Shown: one piece after another, positions 26,301-35,020 of the stretch
Layout: each line of letters opens with the position of its first letter
Position numbering within the stretch: position 1 is the stretch's first letter
NCBI GenBank assembly: GCA_001897435.1
Contig: MKSV01000010.1
Location: forward strand, 62,001-126,000
From: Acidobacteriales bacterium 59-55
Lineage (GTDB): Bacteria > Acidobacteriota > Terriglobia > Terriglobales > Acidobacteriaceae
Direction: 5' to 3'
Length of the DNA: 64,000 nt
Made by a program: the position numbers and the translations under genes
The notes under the pieces: model-generated
What the model saw: only the letters and a program-made list of their open reading frames with translations
Told to the model about the DNA's origin: nothing
Databases searched by the model: none

Positions 26301-26365
26301 CATTGTCTATTTTTAGACAATTCCCAATGCAGCCAATCCAAAGCGCCGCATTCGACGGTCCATCC

Positions 26366-27556
26366 CTAAGGCTGGCGCAGCGAAGCGGGCACCAGCGCCG
26401 TGCTCAGCGACTTCGGGCTGCCGGTCAGGTAGTACGTAGGAATCTTCGGGAACTGTTCTTCCACCAGTTGTAGCGTGCGGAAGTCGAAGCTCTGCACCTC
26501 GGCGCGGCCCTCCATGTGGCTGCGCATGATGGCTCCGCAGAGCGTAGTCACGAAGGTCTGCGGGTCGAGGGTGTGGTTGGTGGTTTGCTCGACACCCGGC
26601 TTGGGAACGGGCAGCTTCGCTACGGATCTGCCCGGGGGATCGTCCGGCAGTGGCAGAATCTTGGTCTCGATGTTGAAGCGGACCTTCGCCGCGTTGGCGG
26701 CGCGGGCGGCAGCCTCCGGATTGGACTTGCCCGGCCCCGTACGGTAGTAATCGGCGTAGAAGGCGACGAAGCGGAAGAGTTGCTCGACGTAGGTAGGCAC
26801 ATAGGGGCTGAGGAGGCCCTCTTTTTTTGCGAAGGCGACCGCCACCGGCGAGAGCTTCAGATCGTTGACCTGCTCCGGAAACTGGGTGGAGTGGAGCTTG
26901 TCGCAGATGAAGGTGCGCTGCGCTTCGGTGGACGAGATATCGCGCGTATAGACCCGGTTTTCGAGCGTGTACGGTGTTCCGTCGGCGTGGCGGCAGGACT
27001 GCGGATTCAGATACTGGTCGTGCCAGATCAGAGAGACATGGTCGGTCGTCACCCCGGTGTCGGTTTCGAGCGTGGTGACCAGGTGATCCAGCCCGTTCTC
27101 GAAGGAGGGCAGCGTGTTCTCCGGACGAAGTCCGCGCCCCCCGCGATGGGCAGTGACGTCAAAGGCGGCAAAGTAGGCGGCGTCGGCAGGGTGCGTCGTG
27201 GCCTCCTGCTTGAGAACCGTCTGCAGGATGTCGGGCCGGTCCGAGATGATGCCGTCGACGCGAAAGCCGATCAGCGCGCGCATCTTCGCCGGTTCGTCGG
27301 TTGTCCACGGCACCACACGGAATCCGGCCTGGTGCAGTTGCACCACGTCGACCGGGGGATTGGCTCCCAGCAGGGTGGAATCGACCGGCGAGAGGACCGG
27401 CGTAGGCGCTCCATGCGCGTGGGCATGCGTGCGCGCCGCCGTCATCAGGGCAAGATAAGGATTCGTGGGCATCGGGACAGCCTGCTGGGCAGAGAGAGAA
27501 GCGGTTGCGAACAGAAGGGCCGGAAGAGCAGAGAGCGCGGAGAGATAAAAACGCAT
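26366..27556 (-). CDS. Secreted glycerophosphodiester phosphodiesterase with apparently circularly permuted GDPD domain
   Basis: This 396-residue protein has a signal peptide (about 1-24, ending LSAQQ). The catalytic GDPD motifs are present: AHRGGRGLRPENTLPSFE with His137, Arg138 and Glu146; Glu164 and Asp166 in TTLETDTGVT; and His179 in WHD. It would cleave glycerophosphodiesters to glycerol 3-phosphate in the periplasm. The odd part is the order: residues about 67-110 (VVQLHQAGFRVVPWTTDEPA, VDGIISDRPDIL) look like the end of a GDPD barrel, which normally follows the catalytic part, and the C-terminus stops after PTYYLTGSP without that segment. ATG 27556 is used. It is convergent with lepA. 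Confidence 0.87.
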   Translation of the reverse strand: MRFYLSALSALPALLFATASLSAQQAVPMPTNPYLALMTAARTHAHAHGAPTPVLSPVDSTLLGANPPVDVVQLHQAGFRVVPWTTDEPAKMRALIGFRVDGIISDRPDILQTVLKQEATTHPADAAYFAAFDVTAHRGGRGLRPENTLPSFENGLDHLVTTLETDTGVTTDHVSLIWHDQYLNPQSCRHADGTPYTLENRVYTRDISSTEAQRTFICDKLHSTQFPEQVNDLKLSPVAVAFAKKEGLLSPYVPTYVEQLFRFVAFYADYYRTGPGKSNPEAAARAANAAKVRFNIETKILPLPDDPPGRSVAKLPVPKPGVEQTTNHTLDPQTFVTTLCGAIMRSHMEGRAEVQSFDFRTLQLVEEQFPKIPTYYLTGSPKSLSTALVPASLRQP

Positions 27557-27953
27557 CGGACGTCATCATAGCCCATCGCGATTGCTTTGAGGGGAACCGG
27601 CTTCAGGACCTGTCCAATCATTTGCGTCATCTCCAACACCCCATCTCGACTGACGTCGCACGGCGTCAACTTTCGCTTCACCTCCCACGCACGTCATTTC
27701 GACCGGAGTCGCACGGCGTCAACTTTTCGCTTCACCTCCAACGCACGTATCTCGACCGGAGCGAAGCGGAGTCAACTTTCGCGTCATCTCCAACGCACGT
27801 CATTTCGACCGAAGTCGCACGGCGCTAACTTCCGCTTCACCTCCAACGCACGTCATCTCGACCGGAGCGAAGCGGAGTGGAGAGACCCCTGTATTTCGCT
27901 CTTGTTCCTGCCCTTGCCCGTCTTCTCATCTCCGCGGTCGAACGGAAGTGTCC
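27557..27953. other. Gene-free 397-bp gap filled by a tandem repeat array
   Basis: The gap between murQ and the GDPD gene (both minus strand) is mostly the five-unit array described separately. Frames reading through it encode only repeated low-complexity peptides (HLQRTSFRP-type) and are not considered genes. Confidence 0.75.
27624..27910 (+). repeat. Tandem array of five ~53-bp units ending in an R1 repeat
   Basis: Units begin at 27624, 27675, 27729, 27781 and 27834 (lengths 51, 54, 52, 53, then the terminal unit). Each has the pattern GCTTCACCTCCAACGCACGT, then CATTTCGACCGGAGTCGCAC (or the GCGAAGCGGA variant), then GGCGTCAACTTTC. The last unit continues into GTGGAGAGACCCCTGTATTT, making it R1 copy 3. 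Units differ at a few positions, so the expansion is not very recent. There are no unique spacers. Confidence 0.85.
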
Positions 27954-28850
27954 TCAGGGAGTCTGCCGCAACACCTCACTCAAATTTCCCGTAGCCGCTC
28001 GAAGCCTGGCCTCGGCGCCGGCGCGGTCCAGCGAGAGCTTCTGCATCACGATGGCAGTCTTCACCGTGCCGCCCTCGGCCAGCAGCCTCGCCGCAGTAAC
28101 CTCGTCCACCCCGGTGGCGGCGGCGATGATGCGCCGGGCGCGGTCCACCAGCTTCGCGTTGCTGGGCTGCACGTTCACCATTAGGTTGCCGTAGACCGAG
28201 CCCGCCCGGATCATCACCCCGGTGCTGATCATGTTGAGCACCAGCTTGGTCGCTGTCCCTGCCTTCAGCCGCGTGCTTCCGGTCAGAATCTCGGGGCCGG
28301 TCACCGGTGCAATGGCGATGTCGGCCAGCGCGGCCATCTCGGAACCTGGAACGCAGGCCAGCGAGACGGTCAGCGCGCCCAGCTTCCGCGCATAGGCCAG
28401 AGCGCCCAGCACGTAGGGCGTGCGTCCGCTGGCAGCGATGCCGATCAGGGCGTCCAGGTCGGCGAAGCCGCGCGCCGCCAGGTCAACTGCCCCCTGCTCA
28501 GGCGAGTCCTCCGAGCCTTCGCTCGAGTTGCGCAGCGCGCCGTCGCCCCCGGCGATGATGCCCTGAAACAGCGTCGCCGGAACCGAAAAGGTCGGCGGGC
28601 ACTCCGAGGCGTCGAGCACGCCCAGCCGCCCGCTCGTACCCGCCCCTATATAGAAGAGGCGGCCGCCCTTGGCGAAGCGCCCGGCGATCGCGTCGACCGC
28701 CGCGGCGATGCGTGGCAGTTCGGCGGCCACCGCGGTAGTGACCCCGGCGTCTTCAGTATTAATGACGCGCAACATATCAAGGGTGGAAAGCCGGTCGATC
28801 TCTTCGCTGGCCGGGTTCCGGGCTTCGGTGGGCAGGGTGGCAAGATTCAT
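27954..28850 (-). CDS. murQ: N-acetylmuramic acid 6-phosphate etherase
   Basis: MurQ cleaves the lactyl ether of MurNAc-6-phosphate, giving GlcNAc-6-phosphate and D-lactate during peptidoglycan recycling. The 298-residue length is standard. The SIS fold and signature are clear: LFYIGAGTSGRLGVLDASEC with PPTF, the segment GSEDSPEQGAVDL, and the SIS motif GIAASGRTPYVLGAL; the C-terminus contains VQPSNAKLVDRARRII. ATG 28850 has GGAAG at spacing 7; a frame open 39 bp further upstream lacks a site. It is cytoplasmic. It is divergent from bamA, and its recycling role fits with ddl nearby, though no anmK or amiD partner is in the window. Confidence 0.97.
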   Translation of the reverse strand: MNLATLPTEARNPASEEIDRLSTLDMLRVINTEDAGVTTAVAAELPRIAAAVDAIAGRFAKGGRLFYIGAGTSGRLGVLDASECPPTFSVPATLFQGIIAGGDGALRNSSEGSEDSPEQGAVDLAARGFADLDALIGIAASGRTPYVLGALAYARKLGALTVSLACVPGSEMAALADIAIAPVTGPEILTGSTRLKAGTATKLVLNMISTGVMIRAGSVYGNLMVNVQPSNAKLVDRARRIIAAATGVDEVTAARLLAEGGTVKTAIVMQKLSLDRAGAEARLRAATGNLSEVLRQTP

Positions 28851-28975
28851 GGTGCTTCCATCATCAAGTCTCAAGGCCGATGGGGGCAATTGGGGGGCTT
28901 CGAGGTTGTAGGATAAGTTGTCGGCAATTTCCCCCGGAACCTCGTGGTGAACTCGCTAACAGTCAGGCTCTCCCA

Positions 28976-28981
28976 TATAAT
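28976..28981 (+). promoter_or_regulatory. Candidate -10 element of bamA
   Basis: A perfect TATAAT lies 53 bp before the GTG start of bamA in the divergent murQ/bamA gap. The -35 region at the expected distance is poor (TCGCTA). Sequence match only. Confidence 0.35.
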
Positions 28982-29034
28982 CGAGACTTCGCTGAAAGGT
29001 ACTGGCGGAGCGTTATTCCTAGAGCAGTGAGGGT

Positions 29035-32016
29035 GTGCGTATCTTTACCGAGAATCGAGAGAGCGGAAGCTCCCTGAAAAGCAAGACCAAGCCTGTGTGC
29101 ACGCGCTCCAGCCGCTCCCGCATTGCTCATGCCGTGCTTCTTTCCTCTTTTGTAGCCGCCACTTTCGCGGTCCTGTCCAGTTCCTCTCTGATGGCACAGG
29201 CCACGCCCGGCGCGGCCAGCACGCCCACGGCAAACCAGGGGGTTCAGACCCTCTGTCAGCCTCAGGTTATCGGCAACCGACGCATCCCCAAGGAATCCGT
29301 GCTGGCCCGGTTGTTCAGCCACCAGAATGACCTCTACGACCCCGAGGTCGTCGAGCGCGACTTCAACTCCCTGTGGAACACCGGCTACTTCGACAATATC
29401 CGCATCGAGCGCGTGGATACCCCCAAATGCGTCCAGCTCGTCATCTACGTCAAAGAGAAGCCGACCATCCGCGAGATCAACTACAAGGGCGTCAGCACGG
29501 TCACGCAGTCCGACATCCTGGAGCGGTACAAGAAGGCCAAGGTCGCGATCTCGGTCGAGAGCCAGTACGACCCCACCAAGGTCAAGCGTGCCGAGGTCGT
29601 CCTCAAGGAGCTTCTGGCCGAGCACGGCCACCAGTTCGCCACCATCAGGACCGAGGTAAAGACCATCCCCCCCGCCTCTGTCTCCATCACCTTCAATGTG
29701 AAGGAAGGCCCGACCGTCAAGGTGGGCAAGATCAAATTTGACGGCAACCACAACCTGAGCGACCGCACCCTGCGCCGGGCGATGAAGAACCTGAAGCCGA
29801 TCGGCATTCCGCACTCCATCATTCTCGAAAACCTCTTTGCGCGGACCTTCGATGCGGCCAAGCTCGACGAAGACACCGAGCGCGTGCGCCAGGCCTATCG
29901 CGATCGCGGTTACTTCAAGGCGCTCACCAGCGAGCCCACCACCCACATCCGTGACGCCGGCGGCCTCAACCCCTTCACCCTGCGGCCCTCCAAGGGCAAG
30001 CGCGTCGATATCCTGATGCCGGTTGAAGAGGGCGAGCGCTACCGCCTCGGCAGCATCACCTTCTCCGGCAACAAGGCCGTGACCAACACCCGCGTCCTGC
30101 GCGCGCAGTTCTCGCAGAAGGACGGCGAGTGGTTCAACGCCACCCTCTTCGGCAAAGGCCTCGACCAGTTGCGCAAGTCCTACGGCGAGCTCGGCTACAT
30201 CAACATGGTCGGAACGCCGGAGCCCAAGATCGACGAGGCCAACAAGACCATCTCGCTGAACATCGACATCGACGAGGGCAAGCCCTTCTACGTCTCCCGC
30301 ATCGAGTTCACCGGCAACACCATCACCCGCGACAAGGTCATCCGTCGCGAGCTGATGCTCGAAGAGGGCCAGGTCTACAACAGCCGCCTCTGGGATCTCT
30401 CCATCCTGCGCCTCAACCAGTTGAACTACTTCGAGACCCTCAAGGCCGACCAGGACTCCGAGAGCCGCCAGAACGCGGACGACGGTACCGTCGACCTTCT
30501 GCTCAAGCTCAAGGAGAAGGGCAAGAACTCCATCGGCCTCAACGGCGGCATCAGCGGCCTGTCGGGAACCTTCATCGGCCTCAATTACTCGACCAATAAC
30601 TTCCTTGGACTGGGCGAGACGCTCTCCGTGCAGGCCAACATCGGCGACCTGTCGCGCAACCTGAGCTTCGGCTTCACCGAGCCCTACCTGCGCAACAAGC
30701 CCATCTCGCTGGGCATCCAGGTCTTCACCAACAAGACCGACTACAACCCGGCCAAGAGCTACGGCATCGCCAACAACCAGAGCCAGAACCTCACCAACGC
30801 GCAGCAGTCTCTGCTGACCAACTACAACACCGCGACCACCGGCCTGACCGTCACCACCAGCCGGCCCCTGCAGCACCTGTGGTCGCGTAGCGGCGTTGCC
30901 CGCGTGGGCCTGTCCTACTCGCTCTCGCGCTCGTCGGTCTCCACCTTCAACGACAATACCCGCAACGTCTTCCAGTCGCTCGCCTTCCGCTCCGGCGTCC
31001 AGGGCCTCAACCAGTTGAACGGCATCGTCACCTCGGTGCTGACGCCGAGCTTCACCTTCTCCAGCCTCGACCGCGCCGTCGGTCCGCATAACGGCAAGGA
31101 CTTCAACGTCGCCGTACAGGTGGCGGGCCTCGGCGGCAACGTGAAGTACTACTCGCCGCAGATGAGCTACCGGCAGTTCTTCCCGATGAAGGGCCTCAAG
31201 AAGAACCGCGAAGGCCACAACGTCTTCGGCTACCGCCTGCAGTTCGCGCATGTCGCCGGCTTCGGCGGCGAAGTCGCTCCGCCCACCAACCGCATCTACA
31301 GCGGCGGCGATCAGGACATCCGCGGCTTCGACGTCCGCTCCGCCGGTCCCTACACCTTCATCCCCACGCGGCTGATGTTCAACCTCACCAATCCGGACGG
31401 CAACACCGTTCCCCGCGACCCCTCGAATCCCGCGCTCGGCAACGTCCAGATCCCGCTGCCCGTCTACCGCATGGTCTCGATCGGCGGCGACACCAGCGTG
31501 ACCGCCAATGCCGAGTACCGCATCCCCATCGTCAGCCAGGTCACCTTCGCCTTCTTCACCGACTTCAACCTGACCTTCGACGCGCAGTCCAGCCAGTTGC
31601 GGCAGAGCGTCGCCGGCCAGGCAACCATCGCCGGCGCATCCTACGGCTGCCCGACATTTATCAACGGCTCCTGCTTCGGCGGCCAGTCGGTCGCCTTCCC
31701 CACCCAGTTGCATGTGGTGCCGGGCACCAACTTCGTGCCGCGCATGTCCAACGGCGTCGAGCTTCAGGTCATCCTGCCCATCGTGAACGCTCCCTTCCGC
31801 CTCTACTACGCCTACAACTCGATGCGCCTCTACAAGAGCGTCCCGCAGGAGCTGGCGGTGCCGAACTCGGGTCCGAACAATACCTTCAAGAGCTTCTTCC
31901 CCAATTCGGACGCGGGCTTGTTCACCTATCAGCAGGCGGTGCAGTTCTACGGCGCGGACTACCAGCTCCGCGAGCCGCGCAAGACCTTCCGCCTCACGGT
32001 CAGCACCACCTTCTAG
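29035..32016 (+). CDS. bamA: Outer-membrane protein assembly factor BamA (Omp85)
   Basis: BamA inserts beta-barrel proteins into the outer membrane. The protein is about 990 residues. After a hydrophobic export signal (about 31-55), it has POTRA repeats (about 75-500), recognisable by GTVDL-like strands and the recurrent I-x-F-x-GN motifs (KIKFDGNHNL, SITFSGNKAV, RIEFTGNTIT). The 16-strand barrel carries the lid-lock motif as SGGDQDIRGFD near residue 763, and it ends in TVSTTF with the terminal Phe. The start is uncertain: GTG 29035 has GAGGG almost directly before it, and GTG 29095 is an alternative. The first ATG lies after the signal sequence. It is monocistronic here, without skp or lpxD behind it. 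Confidence 0.95.
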   Translation: MRIFTENRESGSSLKSKTKPVCTRSSRSRIAHAVLLSSFVAATFAVLSSSSLMAQATPGAASTPTANQGVQTLCQPQVIGNRRIPKESVLARLFSHQNDLYDPEVVERDFNSLWNTGYFDNIRIERVDTPKCVQLVIYVKEKPTIREINYKGVSTVTQSDILERYKKAKVAISVESQYDPTKVKRAEVVLKELLAEHGHQFATIRTEVKTIPPASVSITFNVKEGPTVKVGKIKFDGNHNLSDRTLRRAMKNLKPIGIPHSIILENLFARTFDAAKLDEDTERVRQAYRDRGYFKALTSEPTTHIRDAGGLNPFTLRPSKGKRVDILMPVEEGERYRLGSITFSGNKAVTNTRVLRAQFSQKDGEWFNATLFGKGLDQLRKSYGELGYINMVGTPEPKIDEANKTISLNIDIDEGKPFYVSRIEFTGNTITRDKVIRRELMLEEGQVYNSRLWDLSILRLNQLNYFETLKADQDSESRQNADDGTVDLLLKLKEKGKNSIGLNGGISGLSGTFIGLNYSTNNFLGLGETLSVQANIGDLSRNLSFGFTEPYLRNKPISLGIQVFTNKTDYNPAKSYGIANNQSQNLTNAQQSLLTNYNTATTGLTVTTSRPLQHLWSRSGVARVGLSYSLSRSSVSTFNDNTRNVFQSLAFRSGVQGLNQLNGIVTSVLTPSFTFSSLDRAVGPHNGKDFNVAVQVAGLGGNVKYYSPQMSYRQFFPMKGLKKNREGHNVFGYRLQFAHVAGFGGEVAPPTNRIYSGGDQDIRGFDVRSAGPYTFIPTRLMFNLTNPDGNTVPRDPSNPALGNVQIPLPVYRMVSIGGDTSVTANAEYRIPIVSQVTFAFFTDFNLTFDAQSSQLRQSVAGQATIAGASYGCPTFINGSCFGGQSVAFPTQLHVVPGTNFVPRMSNGVELQVILPIVNAPFRLYYAYNSMRLYKSVPQELAVPNSGPNNTFKSFFPNSDAGLFTYQQAVQFYGADYQLREPRKTFRLTVSTTF

Positions 32017-32038
32017 CCGAATCGCGTATCAAAACCAG

Positions 32039-32070
32039 GTACCCCACGTCTCTCTGGGACGTGGGGGTAC
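32039..32070 (+). terminator. Hairpin after bamA
   Basis: GTACCCCACGTC (32039-32050) pairs with GACGTGGGGGTAC (32058-32070) with one extra G, 22 bp after the bamA stop. No U-tract follows (TATAGTCTCT), so it may be an mRNA-stabilising hairpin. It resembles the hairpin at 23037-23064. Confidence 0.4.
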
Positions 32071-32310
32071 TATAGTCTCTCCTTCAGGGTGAGACCGCCC
32101 GCAACTTCCTCAAACGTCACGCGATCCACACCAGCGCAGGCGCTGTCCGCACTGCGCCGCTCCTTATTCTGTAGCTGCCGCTTCGATGAATTGCGGGTTG
32201 CCGTTCCGTAACCTTCCTTGCCGGTGCCCCGTAGCAATCATGGTTCTAAGAGACGATCCACCGCGCCGCCGCGCCGCATTTATCGGAGACTGGAAGAGGA
32301 AACGACCAAC

Positions 32311-33423
32311 ATGAAAAAAAAGCAACGCATCGGCATCCTCTTCGGCGGCCGTTCCGGCGAGCACGAAGTCTCCCTGCTCTCCGCCGCCTCCATCCTCAAG
32401 GCCATCGACAGAAAGAAGTATGAAGTCATCCCCATCGGCATCACGAAGCAAGGACAATGGCTCACCTCCGGCGAAGCGCAGTCTCTGCTTGCAGGAGAGA
32501 CTGGCCAGCCTGAGCCGCTGCAGCTAAGCGCCGGCGCGGACCTCGTCCAGCAAGGCGGCAACCTCACGCAAACCCTCGACGTCGTCTTCCCCGTCCTGCA
32601 CGGAACCTTCGGCGAAGATGGGACGATTCAGGGATTCTTCGAGCTGGCCGACCTGGCTTACGTCGGCTCCGGCGTCCTCGGCTCCGCCGCCGGCATGGAC
32701 AAGGACGTTATGAAGAAGCTCTTCGCGGCCGCCGGTCTGCCACAGACGCCCTATCTCGCGCTGACCCGCGCCGAATGGAAGTCCGATCCCAAACGCTCAA
32801 CCCGCCGGATCGAAAAATCGCTTGCGTATCCTCTCTTCGTAAAGCCCGCCAACCTCGGCTCCAGCGTCGGCATCTCCAAGGTTCACAACCGCGCCGAGTT
32901 GCCCGCCGCCATGGACCTCGCCGCCGGCTTCGACCGCAAGCTCGTTATCGAACAGGGCGTGGGCGGTCCCGGCGTCAAGCCTCGCGAACTCGAAGTCGCC
33001 GTCCTCGGCAACGATTCCCCTGAAGCTTCGCTGGTGGGCGAGATCGTTCCCAACAAGGAGTTCTACGACTACGAGTCCAAGTACGCCGACTCCCCCGAAG
33101 ACCCCAGCATCCCCATCATTCCCGCCAGGCTCACCGCCGCCGAATTGAAGCAGATTCGTGCCATGGCCATCGCCGCCTTCCGCGCCTGCGACTGCTCCGG
33201 TCTTGCCCGCGTCGACTTCCTGATGGAGCCCGCTCGCAAAGGCAGAAAATCCCGCATCTATCTCAACGAGATCAACACCATGCCCGGCTTTACCAGCATC
33301 AGCATGTACCCCAAGCTGTGGGAAGCCAGCGGCCTGCCCTACAAAAAACTCATCGACCGCCTCATCCAGCTAGCCGCCGAACGCCACAGAGAAAAGCAGC
33401 AGACCCGATTCACGCGAGCTTAG
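32311..33423 (+). CDS. ddl: D-alanine--D-alanine ligase
   Basis: Ddl makes D-Ala-D-Ala for peptidoglycan precursors using ATP. The 370-residue protein has the N-terminal [17 protein letters not shown], the central [13 protein letters not shown], the ATP-grasp [17 protein letters not shown], and the C-terminal metal site [24 protein letters not shown] 32311 follows AGAGGA at spacing 10; upstream frame extension to 32218 has no family similarity. The omega-loop type (the residue that sets D-Ala versus D-lactate preference) is the DYESKYAD segment, with Tyr present, consistent with a normal D-Ala-D-Ala enzyme. It is cytoplasmic and monocistronic. Confidence 0.97.
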   Translation: MKKKQRIGILFGGRSGEHEVSLLSAASILKAIDRKKYEVIPIGITKQGQWLTSGEAQSLLAGETGQPEPLQLSAGADLVQQGGNLTQTLDVVFPVLHGTFGEDGTIQGFFELADLAYVGSGVLGSAAGMDKDVMKKLFAAAGLPQTPYLALTRAEWKSDPKRSTRRIEKSLAYPLFVKPANLGSSVGISKVHNRAELPAAMDLAAGFDRKLVIEQGVGGPGVKPRELEVAVLGNDSPEASLVGEIVPNKEFYDYESKYADSPEDPSIPIIPARLTAAELKQIRAMAIAAFRACDCSGLARVDFLMEPARKGRKSRIYLNEINTMPGFTSISMYPKLWEASGLPYKKLIDRLIQLAAERHREKQQTRFTRA

Positions 33424-33658
33424 ACGACGGCTGCATCCCGGATCGGGGAAGTCCAGTATCCGGCACATTGTGAAAGAAAAGAATTCGAAGATATTTCGAT
33501 CCGAGACCTCGGCATTGGAAAGGTATCTGTTTGTTCCTGTGTTAATCGGAAACTCACCCAATACTCCCTCCGGGAACGCAGCTTCTGCAAGCCCTCGCTT
33601 CTACATCAATAAGGGGAGGAGGAAAGGGAGGACGCTCGGCGAGGCACCGCCGTCGCGC

Positions 33659-34057
33659 TTACAACTGTCGGCCCGTGACCTGATCCACGGTGGCTGGCGC
33701 CGCTGCATCCGACGCCGCCATTAGGTCGACGGCAACTGCCGCAGCTGCCGCCTGGGGCTGCCTGCGCTGGAAGCATTGGCGGCAAAGCACGGGCCGTCCC
33801 TGCGTCGGCTTGAAGGGAACGGTCGTCTCCACGCCGCACTCCGAGCACTGGGTGCGCGTCTCGGTTCGCGACAGAACCGCCGTCCCCGGAGCGGCGCCGG
33901 GACGCGTCGCGACCGATGCCCGCTTGAACTTGCATGGCTTGCATCGCTTGGGGTCGTTCTTGAACTGCTTGTCGAAGAAGAAGAGTTGTTCGCCGGCGGT
34001 GAAGATAAACTCATCACCGCAATCTGCGCAGGTTAATAGCCGATCCACAAATTCCAT
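33659..34057 (-). CDS. Double zinc-ribbon protein with Ala-rich tail
   Basis: This 132-residue protein has two zinc-ribbon units. The first uses Cys10/Cys13 (CADC) and Cys39/Cys42 (CKPC), matching the probable zinc-ribbon family zf-Tbcl with its FFFDKQFKNDPKRCKPCK core. The second uses Cys71/Cys74 (CSEC) and Cys92/Cys95 (CRQC). The C-terminal 30 residues are Ala-rich and probably disordered. Function is unknown; RNA- or DNA-binding is a guess. The ATG at 34057 has GGAG about 9 nt upstream. Neighbours give no clue. The opposite strand is also open but shows no domain, so I prefer this strand. Confidence 0.82.
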   Translation of the reverse strand: MEFVDRLLTCADCGDEFIFTAGEQLFFFDKQFKNDPKRCKPCKFKRASVATRPGAAPGTAVLSRTETRTQCSECGVETTVPFKPTQGRPVLCRQCFQRRQPQAAAAAVAVDLMAASDAAAPATVDQVTGRQL

Positions 34058-34287
34058 AGCCGCTTCTCCCGTCTTGCGGAAAAAGGGTGAATACCCGTAG
34101 GCATCGGTAATTGTGAGGCCGCCGGGCGCTCAACCTAAATTCAAGACTTTTCTTGCTGAATGTAACGGGCCCGAAGCCGCGATTTCGCGGGGATTGCGAT
34201 GTGCCGGTCAATGTGAGCCACTGCGCAGGCTCTCTCTGCCGGGGCCGGGTCGATGGCGGGAGTCCATCCACTGGCTGTTTTCAAGCG

Positions 34288-34317
34288 GCCGTCCCCAGCG
34301 TCGGGGGTGGGGACGGC
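34288..34317 (-). terminator. Hairpin downstream of rpsU
   Basis: GCCGTCCCC (34288-34296) pairs perfectly with GGGGACGGC (34309-34317), about 23 bp beyond the rpsU stop on the minus strand. No U-run follows on that strand, so termination strength is uncertain. Confidence 0.4.
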
Positions 34318-34339
34318 TCATGCTTGGTGGGGGAGCGAA

Positions 34340-34537
34340 TTAATCCTGCTCTTTACGAACCTTCTTGCGATTGCGCTTGCGCGCGAGCGCTTCCTTGACG
34401 CGCTTCTTTTCACCTGGTTTCAGATAAAAGGAGTGACGCTTGACTTCCTTGATAATGTCTTCGGTCTGTACCTTGCGCTTGAAGCGGCGCAGAGCATTTT
34501 CAAGGGGTTCGCCTTCCTGTACTCGAACCTCTGCCAA
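34340..34537 (-). CDS. rpsU: 30S ribosomal protein S21 (TTG start)
   Basis: This 65-residue small-subunit protein matches S21 along its whole length: AEVRVQEGEPLENALRRFKR, then SFYLKPGEKKR and a basic tail. The start is TTG at 34537: a strong GGAGG lies 10 nt upstream, and the protein then begins exactly where S21 normally does. An ATG at 34579 in the same frame would place that ribosome-binding site inside the gene and add 14 unrelated residues. It is monocistronic and divergent from iscX. Confidence 0.96.
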   Translation of the reverse strand: MAEVRVQEGEPLENALRRFKRKVQTEDIIKEVKRHSFYLKPGEKKRVKEALARKRNRKKVRKEQD

Positions 34538-34547
34538 GAGAAATACA

Positions 34548-34552
34548 CCTCC
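34548..34552 (-). promoter_or_regulatory. Shine-Dalgarno site that sets the rpsU TTG start
   Basis: GGAGG on the minus strand with 10 nt to TTG 34537. It decides against the in-frame ATG further upstream. Confidence 0.8.
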
Positions 34553-34676
34553 AAACTGTCCCAATTGGGATATATACATCAGAATACCCTATCGCGAAAA
34601 GATATTTGCGACCCGCCCAGCATTTTCTTTCGCGGCCGGGCACGGCCCATAGAATAACTGGATCAGGAGAGATGCG

Positions 34677-34901
34677 ATGCCCCGCGAGATTGGATGGACA
34701 GATTTTGAGGAGATCGGGATTCAACTTCAGGAGAAGTTCCCCGAGATCGACCCCTACACCGTCCGCTTCACCGACCTGCACCGTTATGTAACTGATCTTC
34801 CTGGCTTTAAGGGAGACCCCGCAAAATCGAACGAGGGCATCCTCGAGGCTATCCAACAGGCCTGGCACGAGGAGTATGAAGAGTATAAAGACGCCCGCTA
34901 A
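34677..34901 (+). CDS. iscX: IscX (YfhJ) iron-sulfur cluster assembly regulator
   Basis: This 74-residue acidic protein matches IscX in its key stretches: WTDFEEIGIQL at the N-terminus, EIDPYTVRFTDLHRYVTDL in the middle and SNEGILEAIQQAWHEEY near the end. IscX is an iron-binding regulator that interacts with IscS. Normally the gene closes an isc operon; here it stands alone, divergent from rpsU, with no iscS, iscU or ferredoxin gene in the window. The ATG at 34677 follows AGGAG at spacing 7. Confidence 0.92.
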   Translation: MPREIGWTDFEEIGIQLQEKFPEIDPYTVRFTDLHRYVTDLPGFKGDPAKSNEGILEAIQQAWHEEYEEYKDAR

Positions 34902-35020
34902 AACGGCAGGCAGCCTGACTTCGAATCGCGGCGGCCCGCGACCGCCCTCGGGAGATCCCTCCCGGCAGCTACCCCATCAAAAGAACATTTCACATTATTA
35001 AAACGATCCGCATCCCCCGC

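Larger units (their letters stand above)
26002..26365. other. Gene-free 364-bp gap: pyrimidine-rich tract plus repeats R2 and R1
   Basis: The gap between lepA and the convergent GDPD gene has three parts. From about 26034 to 26138 the plus strand is almost pure T/C/G with repeated blocks of TTTTTG and CCCC. Next comes an R2 repeat (26137-26180) and then an R1 repeat (26228-26300). No gene is seen. Confidence 0.7.

Noticed and set aside
27624..27910. CRISPR array
   Set aside because: Units are contiguous and similar along their whole length; there are no unique spacers and no cas genes nearby.
27587..27994. Small coding gene in the repeat array
   Set aside because: The frame merely reads through 53-bp repeats and gives repeated peptide with no start context.
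28963..31713. A 916-codon open frame antisense to bamA
   Set aside because: Its product is a Val/Asp/Gly/Glu-rich sequence without domains, as expected opposite a high-GC3 gene; the plus strand encodes an unmistakable BamA.
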